Part shown: piece by piece, positions 12,667 through 22,800 of the stretch
How the letters are laid out: each line of letters starts with the position of its first letter
Position numbering within the stretch: position 1 is the first letter of the stretch
Assembly: GCF_010015445.1 (NCBI RefSeq)
Contig: NC_053126.1
Coordinates: 12,396,669-12,460,668 of the forward strand
DNA length: 64,000 bases
Direction of reading: 5' to 3'
DNA from: Perca fluviatilis
Lineage: Eukaryota > Chordata > Actinopteri > Perciformes > Percidae
Notes under the pieces: generated by a model
The model's database searches: none
Seen by the model: only the letters and a program-made list of their open reading frames with translations
Told to the model about the DNA's origin: nothing
Position numbers and translations under genes: made by a program

Positions 12667-12927
12667 CCAGTATAGCATGGTTTTCCATACACATGCTGAC
12701 TTGGCTCGGCCTGGCTCAGCGCATCAGCCCAGCATGGCAGAGATCGGCACGTCACAGCAGCCCGCTAGGAGGAAGGTCGGGCAAGTTTTGGACCTATTCC
12801 CAGAAGCGCCATCTCGGGCACGGCTAGTGACGAAAACTAGTAATGGAAACGCAAATCAGCAAGGCATGGTTTGGTTTGGCTCGGCATGGCCAAAAGAGCC
12901 AATGGACAAACCCCATATGAGTACTGG
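12667..12927. mobile_element. Possible miniature inverted-repeat element
   Basis: The left end is CCAGTATAGCATGGTTTTCC. The right end in reverse complement is CCAGTACTCATATGGGG. Together they form a weak, interrupted inverted repeat around sequence rich in GGCTCGGC words, a pattern I have seen in fish repeats. Ends and target duplication are uncertain. Confidence 0.35.
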
Positions 12928-13270
12928 TTCGTTTCACGGTCTCTGTGAATAATAGAGATGTACTTGATGGGAACTTGGAGACAACAGGAGTCTAGTCTAT
13001 ATCAACGGCATTTCTTTTCCGGGATTGTTCAGGTGCCGCCGGACATTCCACCTTCCGCTTTCTTTGTGTTGGCATTTTAAACTCTGGTGAATTTATGAGG
13101 ACTATGGTTAACTGCTCCTCAGATCTCTGCAGGGTAAATCCAGACAGCTACTGTAGCTAGACTATCTGTCCAATCTGAGTTTTCTGCTGCATGACTAAAA
13201 CAACCTTTGAACGTACACATGTTCCAGGCTATTTTGCCGGGGCTCCTTCCGATGCTTAGCGCCACCCAAG

Positions 13271-13282
13271 ACGATTGTGATT
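13271..13282. repeat. SINE target-site duplication, left copy
   Basis: ACGATTGTGATT, perfectly repeated at 13463-13474 on the other side of the SINE. Confidence 0.9.
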
Positions 13283-13462
13283 ATTTGTTTTGGGGGGGCA
13301 TTTTAGGCCTTTATTTATAGGACAGCTGAAGACATGAAAGGGGAGAGAGAGGGGGAATGACATGCAGCAAAGCAGGTTGGAGTCGAACCCACGGCCGCTG
13401 CGTCAAGGAGTAAACCTCTGTATATGGGCACACGCTCTACCAGGTGAGCTACCCAGGCACCC
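13283..13462 (-). mobile_element. tRNA-derived SINE (180 bp), nested
   Basis: Read on the minus strand, it starts with a tRNA-like head. The A-box region GGTAGCTCACCTGGTAGAG is at about 13436-13456 and a perfect B box GGTTCGACTCC is at about 13380-13390. A pyrimidine-rich body (CCCCCTCTCTCTCCCC) and an A/C-rich tail ending near AATAAAGGCCTAAAATG follow. A perfect 12-bp target duplication flanks it (13271-13282 and 13463-13474). The empty site is preserved in copy A (3804-4233). I know this SINE type as very common in percomorph fish but do not assert a family name. Confidence 0.9.
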
Positions 13463-13884
13463 ACGATTGTGATTGGTTTAAAGGAATGCCTATAAACCAG
13501 AGCACGTTTTTCTCCCATCCCGGAATGCTGTGTGGACTAGCCAGACCCTCCTCCACAGCGCTGTGGAGGAAGGTCTGGCAATGCAAGACTAAGAGGAGCC
13601 TAACAGCAATTATTTTGCCCAGGGCCCCCAAACAGCTTCATCCGGCCATGCATCCTGTGACTTAGTATTTAACTTTAGCCATTTGATAAGAGGTGGCCCT
13701 GAGGACTGAGCAAACTCCATACGCTGATTAAGAACGTAAGATGTGATTAAAAGCTCTGGGAAAAGCTGTAAGGGGATCTTGAATTATGTTATTTTGTCAG
13801 ACTAATATTACGTATCATCTTTTACTTTTTCGCCAAAGAAAAGCAGAGATGTGGGCGGTAAATCAGATGCACAGAACCATTGCA

Positions 13885-14375
13885 TTACATTACATTTCAT
13901 TTAGCTGACGCTTTTATCCAAAGCGACTTCCAATGAGTGCATTCAACCATGAAGGTACAAACTCAGAACAGCAAGAATCACTTTGACGAAGTGCATTAGC
14001 TTTAAAGGGATACGCCACCGTTTGTTGAAATAGGGCTTATCACGGTCTCCCCTAGCTGTAGATAGGTGGGCCAACGCATTTTTTGTGCATGCATTGTTTT
14101 AGTCCAGTGCAACACCGGCAGCGCCGCCGCTAGTTAGCTTAGCGCGGTGAATGGAATCCTATGTTGCCGGTTAGCATGTTGTGAGTAAAAGTGAACCAAC
14201 AAAAGACAACAAAACAACCTAATTACTCGCACTGAGACAAAAAAATGCGTTGGCCCACCTATCTACAGCCAGGGTAGACCGTGATAAGCCCTATTTTCAA
14301 ACAAAGGCGTATTCCTTTAAATAAGCCAAACTACAAAGTGCCACATGTAAGTGCAATTTGTTTTGTTTTTTATAA
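13885..14375. repeat. Interspersed repeat interrupted by a TTAA miniature element
   Basis: The words CATTTAGCTGACGCTTTTAT and CCAAAGCGACTTCCAATGAG are a very common teleost repeat signature. It continues after the insertion with ATAAGCCAAACTACAAAGTG at about 14321-14340. The miniature element at 14002-14320 splits it. Confidence 0.65.
14002..14320. mobile_element. 319-bp miniature element with ~85-bp inverted ends
   Basis: TTAA is at 14002-14005 and 14317-14320. The left arm AGGGATACGCCACC...TAGGGCTTATCACGGTCT...GTAGATAGGTGGGCCAACG is mirrored by the right arm with ~90% identity over about 85 bp, ending in a run of T/A. The middle is short and non-coding. The terminal AGGRATAC word is shared with the 1.7-kb element at 6758-8472, so the two may be mobilised by related transposases. 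Confidence 0.85.
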
Positions 14376-15619
14376 CCATCATCTTCGGTGCAGTCGGAAG
14401 AGAACCAGCTAAATAATGTTATGTAAACCTATGGCTTAAGATTGCAGTCGTACAAATAATACACATACACAAATAAACAGTTTTCAGCGACCCTCAAATG
14501 CCCCCAAATCTTAATACCCACCTATGTGTTTGAATAGCAGTCTAGAGTCTACCTAGCCCAGTGCACTGTTCAAAGAGATGACCCCATCTAAAATAGCCCT
14601 CTATACAAAGATGGCTTCACAAGGCCTTCTGACAGTGGAGCGCCGCAGAGTGAGACCCTCTTAGTTCTAAAGAGTCCAAAGGATGGCCTTCAAGTGTATG
14701 CACTGACCTTTGCTGATGAAAGGGCTGAAAATGGTATTTTAACAATATCATGATGCCCTTTTAATATGAAAGGCAGCATTAGTAACACTCTTAGCCAATG
14801 AAACTAAAAAGGAAAGAGGGTGGCAAAGGAGTGTGGTGTGCAAAACGTTTGTGGAGATATCAGTGTGTATGTGTGTGAAGCTATACGCTATTACATGTTA
14901 CAATTAATTAAGGTATCACGTAAGGTAGCCTGGTGTACACTGTGACATATAGCTTTCTTTACATCTTACACAACTGCAGGTCTCAGCTGACAAAAAGCTT
15001 GATAAAAGCTGGATAGAATTAATTTTATGATCTGTTTGATATTAAAGTATAATGCTATTTTTCTTCTATTGCCAACAAATCCAATGAAAAGACCAAAACA
15101 AAAAGTAACTGATTGCTGTCTGTGTAGCCTGGTACAGATTATTCCTGTCCCAATAACGTACATTGTTGTCATAAAACTGTTAAAAACACATCTATGACCG
15201 TTGCTACTTGTGTATTAATCCACATAAAAAATAGTCCCCAACGAATGACTTCTAAAGATTTATAGTAGGAACCAATGGCTTTTAGTCTGAGAGCCACAGA
15301 CGGTGTAAAGAAGTAAGATAGTATTGAGAGAGAGATGAACTAACACATTTATTTTAATGAGATTTGTTGACAATAAGAACATTTTTTAAAAACAACTGCC
15401 TTTAAAAGGGTAGAGGTTAAAAATGTCAGACTATAAAGGATCAATGATCTAAGAACATCAACCAAATGACTATGTTTTGTTACTTTTTTGTCTCTAGTTT
15501 CATTCATGAGATAATGCCACATAAATGTAGATTTTCATTAAACCTACAACTCAGTTCATAGGAGTCTTGTACTGATAGTGTGACCTTGCATGTATGTTGT
15601 TTGTATGTTTTTTTTAATC
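14376..15619. other. Gene-free stretch, no supported feature
   Basis: AT-rich intergenic sequence downstream of axin2. No exon, RNA gene or clear repeat boundary was recognised. Confidence 0.45.
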
Positions 15620-15975
15620 GTTCCTCCTGTTCATACTGGCCATTAAAAGCCCCCTTCCCAATGCACTTCCAATGTAAGTGATGGGATACAAAATCCAGTC
15701 CTGATATTGTATACATTTCCTGAAGCCAATATGAGGTTTCAGCAGTTTAAGTTAGATAAATCAAGTGGGTATCATCCAAATTAACTGTCCGTTTGGTATA
15801 AAATTCCCTCTTTGGGTTTCACTGTTGAGCTGCAAAAAGTTGAATTTTGTACTAAAACGTCTAACTTTGGAAGATACCCACTTGATTTTTCTAACATATT
15901 ACATTACATAAAAAGATTACTGTAGATTTTGTCCATCACTTGAATTACAGATGCCCTAGGAAGGGTTCTTTGGCC
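15620..15975. mobile_element. Foldback-type miniature element
   Basis: CATACTGGCCATTAAAAG near 15635 and its inverse CCAGTATG near 15975 bracket the region. Inside them AGTGATGG...ACAAAATC is mirrored by GATTTTGTCCATCACTTG, and AAATCAAGTGGGTATC by GATACCCACTTGATTTTT. The nested order of mirrored words shows a long imperfect palindrome. There is no coding capacity. The outer limits may extend to about 15400 and 16070, where both sides contain CTTTAAA. Confidence 0.65.
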
Positions 15976-16552
15976 AGTATGAACATCAGGATTACAGCAA
16001 GCAAAACCTGTTCAAATGTTCATATAGGCAACTGATTGTTTTAAGACAAAATGTGAACCTGTCCTTTAAAAAGGCAGAATCTAATCTTAAAAACATGTTA
16101 CTCCTCAGACTCCCTGACCTATAACTTACATTCATGTCTGTTTTCAGCCACCCTGTGAGTTATCGTCTATTTACTGGGACCCTGATTGAGTCCGAGCAAA
16201 AGACTACGTTACACTCATACACAGTTCACATGGGGCCATAGGAACAGTTAACCATTCAAACAGCTGGGTAAAATGTACTTATGGCACGCATTTACCACAA
16301 GTCTCATTAACACATACTTGGATACTCTACCTCTCTCTTTCCATATTACACTGAAACACACAGAGGCTCTGGTGGCCAAATTAATGCTGCATGTTTTACA
16401 TTTCCAACAGGGAGTAAATTAAGCGCTGATAATGGTTGCAAATCTGGCAGAGATTTCTCACCGGATCCAACGAGCTGCACTCTCCGCAGCGGGGTGTGTG
16501 GTGAAGTTTGTTACACGCACATACACCTTCACCTTACCCTCCCCCCCCATCA

Positions 16553-16753
<201 letters not shown>

Positions 16754-16782
16754 GCCAATTGCTAATTTGAAAAATAGAACAT

Positions 16783-16788
16783 TTTAAT
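16783..16788 (-). terminator. Candidate axin2 polyadenylation signal (ATTAAA)
   Basis: On the minus strand ATTAAA lies ~1.5 kb after the axin2 stop codon. It is followed within ~20-30 bases by a TTTGTGTGTG tract that leads into the GT array, a good fit to the GU-rich downstream element of vertebrate cleavage sites. I saw no AATAAA on this strand between here and the stop codon. Other variant signals remain possible. Confidence 0.5.
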
Positions 16789-18215
16789 AAAGGCTACATC
16801 TCTTCATAATTACAATAATTAAAGTACCGAGGCATCTTTTATAACTGAGCTCTATAGAACGCATCATTTGCAGTTTACAAGTGGAGCCAAGGAAGCCATG
16901 AAAAATATTATAAAACATAAACATGATGAAACGGATACTAAAAGGCATAAAAATATCTTTTCAACATAAGGCCCCTTGTAAAAACCAAGGGAGTAATAGG
17001 ACCCTGAAAATTGGGTAAAACACGGCAAGAATCCATGTAGGCACAGCTACTGTACTCAATTAACACACTATGGACATAGTGTATATCACCACCGTTATCA
17101 TCTGCAGCTCATAGTGCAGGTTTCAAATACACACAGTAACCCTACTCAAAAGCAACTCAGTCACACAATCACATAGGCAAGCACGTTGGGGAGCACATTA
17201 TAGAGCTTTTTGTTGGTAAATATTAATATTGGTGTAAACACATTTTGGGGACTCTAGGACCTGTTCAGGGCAGTTTCCTCATAGTAAATACAGGCTATTT
17301 GTGCGATGCCTGCGCCACTGAAACAAAGGCACTAAGACGCGACAGATCAAGGCTAGCTGGGCAGAGTCCCAGAGTTGGGAATTAAACGTGAATAGCATTT
17401 TTTGTTCCTTTTTTCATAGTACACTCAGAGCAGATGGGGACACAGCCACAAATAGCACTGCAGTAGTAAATATATTATCGAGCTTTTAAGTGATAAAGAG
17501 CCATTCTCAAAGCTTCAGCAGTAAGCTCTACAGCCAAAAGATCAGAGATGATGTCCCACTAAATCTGCAGGAACAGAGGTGGAGTTTTTTGAAGAGGTAT
17601 TTTTGAAGTTTACAGTTCAATACGAGGGGCAGAAAATGCATAAAACCCATTTCCTTTGCTTGAGAACTGATGCTCAGAAGGGGGGGGGGAAATCACAGAT
17701 GTGGAAAATTGGAGAAGTTACTCCAACTCCAAGCAGCTTGTCCATGGAGGAATAATAGAGTTAGGGCAGGGATATTTCCAATAAATAGCAATATAAATCT
17801 TTACACAGCAATACGAGCATCACAATACAATGCAATGTACATGTATATCTGCATATACATATTAGTGGTGTGCTAGCAAGTGCCCGTGGGCAGATGCAAG
17901 CGCAGGCAGGCTCAGGTAGGCTGTCAGTCTTTTGAACCCACCGGCCCGCTTCTTTGAGGAGTGGTCATTCACCTAGAGTCTCTTAAGATTATTCTCTTCT
18001 GCAAACACGAAGATGTTTCAGTCCAGCAACACACAGTCTTTCACTTTCTTCACTTCAAAGCGGGTTGTCCATATGATAGTCCTGTAATAGCGATAACTTG
18101 TCCTCCTTTTTTTTTTTCCTGTCCATCGTTCATCCAGTCCATCTGCCCAAACCTCTTTGACATTCCTTCAACAACATTTCCAGTCATAGTCTTAGCTTAA
18201 AAGACATATTTTGTG

Positions 18216-18233
18216 GTGTGTGTGTGTGTGTGT
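18216..18233. repeat. Short (GT)n run in axin2 3'UTR
   Basis: GTGTGTGTGTGTGTGTGT, CA on the transcribed strand. It is within the inferred 3'UTR. Confidence 0.8.
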
Positions 18234-18302
18234 TGGAGCATATGCAGGGAGTACATCCATGGAGGTGTGAAACGTCTGTATAATCCACAACATGGGAAGG
18301 TC

Positions 18303-18429
18303 TCACTCCATCCTTTCCACCTTGCCCAGGATCTTGCCCTCGTAGGTGGGCAGTAAGGAGCTGTCGTCTGACACCTCCTCAAACACCGCACCGCACTCAA
18401 ACTCATCGCTGGCCTTCTTGAAGTAGTAC
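18303..18429 (-). CDS. axin2: axin2 exon 11: end of DIX domain and stop
   Basis: 127 coding nt including TGA at 18303-18305, the same length as I recall for the human last coding segment. Acceptor GTTGCAG|GTACTAC. It encodes [20 protein letters not shown] and [17 protein letters not shown]. It continues into the 3'UTR. Confidence 0.97.
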
Positions 18430-19818
18430 CTGCAACAGAGAGACAAGAGGGAGTTAACACCCAAAGACTTTATCATACGCAACAAGCATGATTCAAGACA
18501 CACACACACACAAAAAAAAAAAAAAACTCTAAAAAGTTAAAACAGCTTGTTGCCCCCCCCTTGACCTTTTTAACATTAAGCCTCATTTCCGCGATCCATG
18601 AAAAGCCACTCGGTACACAATCAACCAAGCCTGCTGAGCTACAGACCGACTTCTCAGGGTGGGGTGGAACCGACTTCTGAAAAGTCGAAAATGAGAGGCT
18701 CGCTCTCTTCATCCACTCCCTCCATTCCTTCTCTTTTTTACATCTCCCTTTCCTTTTTCTCCACAGTGTTGCCGTGAGCTTTGCCCCGGCTAACAGGGGC
18801 CAATTAGGCCAACGTGCAAATGAAGGGGTCCTTTGACAAAGGCTGAAATTTTGGGTGCCTGCAAGTCTGCCTGTCATTACACCCCCTCCCCCCCCCAACT
18901 CCTGCACACCCACTCGCGCACATGTTAGAGGACACACATGCACGGGCTTTCACTCACTCCTCATCCCTGTTTCATTATTACAGGGACAAAGAAAAGAACG
19001 AAGACAGGAGGAGGAGGAGAAAGAGCTAGCAGTACACTGTGTCCGTCATTACCCCCGTTGATAGCATGAGCTCTCACTGAGCTATAGGAAGGGCAGCCGA
19101 CTGACAACTTTCTGTGTGTGTGTGTGTGTGTGTAAGAAAAAATAAAAATCTAAAAAAGGAGGGGCTTCTTGTCAGCCATGACTTCACTGAGCCATTAATG
19201 ATGCACACCCCCCCCATCCTCATTTTAGAGGAAGCGAAACCAGCAGGGGTGGGTTGGTTAGGGGGGTGTCTCAGAATTCACTCATTAACTATGTAATGGA
19301 AAAATGCCTCGATTTGCTCCTTGTGTGGGGTGACTGGAATGTGGGTATGTTTGTGAGCATTTTGTTTTTAATGAGACGGGAGGCTGACAAAGTGGAAACA
19401 TGCAATACTAAAACAAGAGCTATAGTCTTAAAAAATAAAAAAATCCTCGCAAAGGTCTGAGTACACGTGCGCCAATCAGCATGAGGGTGGTCGCTAATAA
19501 AAAGCAGCTACATTTGAAATACAGGAAGGCTTCAACTAAACGGAATACAAGAGGTCTCTCTAAGGGAAATAAAGACGAGTAAATAAGATTAAGTAGATAA
19601 ATAAGAGGACATCAATTAGAGCACAAGACACGCCTGCTAATTGTATCCTCCTTTCCTTTTTGAAGGAGGTAGGAAAAAAGAAAAGAGGAGCCGTGCAACT
19701 CTTAAAAAAAAAAAAAAATCTTCAAAGAGCAATGATCTTTTTTTTGCTGAGAGAGAGACAGAGAGAGCCTGAATTTCCACTGGAACATGTTTTATGTGGC
19801 TAGATCTGTTTTTCCCCC

Positions 19819-19856
<38 letters not shown>

Positions 19857-22800
19857 TTGCACTGACATCTGGCACCAATATCGTCTGGCAGGGCCCTGCA
19901 GTACTGTTCTTTGTTGAACCGCTGCCATGTTGAAATGACCCAACTCCACACATTCTCTGGCTGCTATTAAAGCACCGTGCAGCTCTCTCCAAAAAATGTG
20001 GACGGTATGACACAGGAACTGAGACAGCGAGCCAGAGAGAAAAGAAGAGAGGTGGTGGGGGTGGGAAGTGCTCGTCACATTTGTTGATCCAAAAACGCTG
20101 CACACATCTGGACAGGAAGAAGTTTCTTTTGCTTTTTTTTCTTCCTCAAGAAATGGTTTGATACTTTGATAATTATTAACACAATACTCAAGCCATGCTT
20201 ATCCTGGAGACCACGGCAGCCTAAACAATAAACGTTTGATCGTTTTCCCCTGATGCCAACTGGAAAGGAGCAATCAAAGTCAAAATCTCTCTCCGCAAAC
20301 ACACAAAGCTGTGCAGTCTCAGTCCGGGGCCTGAAGTACAGCAAACAAGCAAATCTGGCATTTAACAATCTGCCTTTCAAAAAAATATCCATAAAATGAT
20401 TACAACATGTGTAAACATTGTGCACGTTCAACGCAAGCGCAGTCACATGCACACACACACCAGGGCAGAAAAAAAAAGAAAAAAAAAAAGGAGGCACTGA
20501 TAGCATCAGTGAAGAATTTGCACGCTGGCCATTTGTGTGAGTCTTTGTTGGTTGAAATGAAAGGGGCCGGGGCTTCAAAGCCATGTGTATTAAGTGTGCC
20601 TTAGCATGGAAATCAATACCAGATGGGACCCAAATCGCTGTAGTTCAAACTCTTCCACTAACCCCCGCAGCACCCTCCCTCCCTCTTATCCTTTCCACAC
20701 ACAAAAATATATCAGGTCTTAAGGTCACACAGGCACTGACCACAATACAAAAGTATAAATTTACCACTCAATAGTGTAGCATGTAGCCTTTCAGCTAGCT
20801 AATATTAGCCTTTCTTGCTTCAGTTTGTGGTTATCTTTAGCCTGGTTAGAGTGACAAGGTCTTAAATGTCACCAAGGTTATGATGAGAGGACACTAAAGA
20901 ACATGGATCGCAAATTCAGCCGTAAAGCTCCCATACCACTGAAGATATCTTAAATCACTCCTCCTCCTCCTCCTCCTCGTCCTCCTCCTCCTGCTCCTCA
21001 ACACTGTCTGCAAGAGGGTTTGTGTTTATACTCCCAAAGGCAACGGTTTGTTAGCAATTATTGTTTGACATTAAGGCCAATGAACGGATAGCGTTTTATT
21101 GCCGGCAATCACAATATCACAGAAGCACCGGTGGCAAAAGTTCATTTTACGTGTCTCTCGTAAAACTTCAACCGGCACCGGTGTATTCCAATTTCTACAC
21201 ACCTGTAGTTGCCCTTCTTGCGGAGCTGCTCCTTAAAGTGGCCCAGGGTGAGACTGTGGCTCTTCATGTTCCTGCGGTAGGGGATCTCCTCACCGCAGAA
21301 GAAATAGGTCACCACCGTCTCGCCTCCGAAACCCTTTTTACACTCCTTCAACCTGAAAGTAGACAAAAAGTGAGAGGGTGCGTTAGAAGGAGTCACACTC
21401 ATGATGCTTAACAAGATAACGCTCAAAATAGAAATGAGAAACGAAGCGAAGCTTCTAAAGGACTTTAACAGCAATCGACTACAATACCAGAGCAGAACTA
21501 CAGTAACAGCACCCTGACTGAAGAATAACACCAGTGAGTGAGTGACCTAGTGCCATCAGTAAGTGTGTACTTATGTGTTGCGTGTGCACGGAGAAGGGGC
21601 ACAGTATTATCAATTCCCCTTCAGCTATGTCCAAGGCTTTGTAGGCCCACTTCAGAGGAGCTCACTTTGCAAAGCTCTGCTCGCCCCAGCCGACGGCCAG
21701 CTCACTGAAGGACAGCCAATAAAAATGATACATATATATGAAAGGGATGTCTCAGTCAGGTGGTGCAGTGACTACACACTCAGCACAAATATACAAGATT
21801 CATGCAAACAGAGGCAGAGCCAGGCATCTGTGTACAAAGCTTAAAACAAGCTTTGCAAAAGGGGGGGGGGGTCACCTTCTCTTTTGAGTGACTGTGTGTG
21901 GAGGAGTGCATGTGTGGGATGTGTGTGTTTGCACACGACTACGCGTCTGTCTCCCTACATGTGCGGTGAGCAGTGCGGGTGACAAGCAGGAAGAGTTAAA
22001 AGGGTAGAAGTACACTGCAAGGTGGAGGTTATGGCTGAGAGGAGGAGGAAGAGGAGCAGAGGAGAGGAGAGGAGAGGGAGGGCAGGACGCTAGAGGCATC
22101 GTACTCTTCTGATTGGAGGCCGGGGCTGGTGGTGAGGAGGCCAGCAGGGCTGGGATTGGCTAGAGACAGAGGGACGGACCCTTCACCCTGGACAGGAACG
22201 AGGTGGCTCTTCTCTTGCTGGAGACTGGAAATGGAATGCCTGGGAAGAGATACAGCATAAACTTTATGTTTCCTGCAGTGAAAATCCAAGAACAAATCTA
22301 GAAATGAAAGAAGAAAGCAGACTGAGGCTAAAAGCAAAACTGCTCTCTAGTTTCTTGGTACCTTTGCTTGGTGGTCTTGGTGGAGACCTCCTCCAGTCGG
22401 CGGCAGGCCTCCTCCAGCTGGGCCAAAGTGTTGGGAGGGGGCAGGGGAGGCATGGCTGGGTCCTGGATGAATGGTTGGGCTGGCTGGTGGCTACGTAGGT
22501 GGCCACAGCTTCCACCACCACCCCACGTGTGCGTCTGCGTAGAGGAGCCTCCAAAGGATTTCTTGGTGCTCTGGTTACTGCAAGGAAGAATAAAAATAAG
22601 ACCACGTGCATTAACAACGTGCAATGGTGAGACATACATTTAGACCTTTTAAAAACCAAAGCACTCCGCATTCTAGCAACTGCTTACCTGTGAGACTTGT
22701 GCCTGCCTTGCCGTTTACTTTCCAGGATCCACTGCAGCACATTCTGGGTGGGATCTGCCGTGTCACTGGGCAGCTGTAGGTCCTCCACACACCTTTCTGC

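Larger units (their letters stand above)
12992..13590 (-). repeat. Interspersed repeat family B, copy B (interrupted by a SINE)
   Basis: This is the inverted counterpart of 3804-4233, starting CTAGTCTATATC and ending with a hairpin formed by CCAGACCCTCCTCCACAGCG and its inverse at 13541-13579. It is interrupted at the CAATCGT|CTTGG junction by a tRNA-derived SINE. The hairpin lets it end in a self-complementary 18-bp arm. Confidence 0.8.
16770..18302 (-). other. axin2 3' untranslated region (inferred)
   Basis: Sequence following the axin2 stop codon in the last exon. The minus strand has no intron signature and is AU-rich in places. Around 17770-17870 it carries a TATTTATTGG word and several TGTA-AT words (TGTATATG, TGTACATT, TGTAAAGA). 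These resemble elements bound by mRNA-decay factors and Pumilio proteins, which would suit a short-lived feedback-inhibitor message. The 3' limit rests on the ATTAAA at 16783. Confidence 0.5.

Noticed and set aside
13283..13462. Functional tRNA gene
   Set aside because: A and B boxes are present, but the sequence cannot form a full tRNA cloverleaf. It continues into a SINE body and is flanked by target duplications.
1..16500. RGS9 exons, expected on this side by mammalian gene order
   Set aside because: No RGS, DEP or GGL-domain peptide could be recognised; the gene, if present, is beyond the window.
22571..22577. Alternative acceptor AACCAG before AGCACC for axin2 exon 8
   Set aside because: It would put the conserved STKKS and QDPAMPPL blocks out of frame; the GCAG|TAACC acceptor keeps phase.
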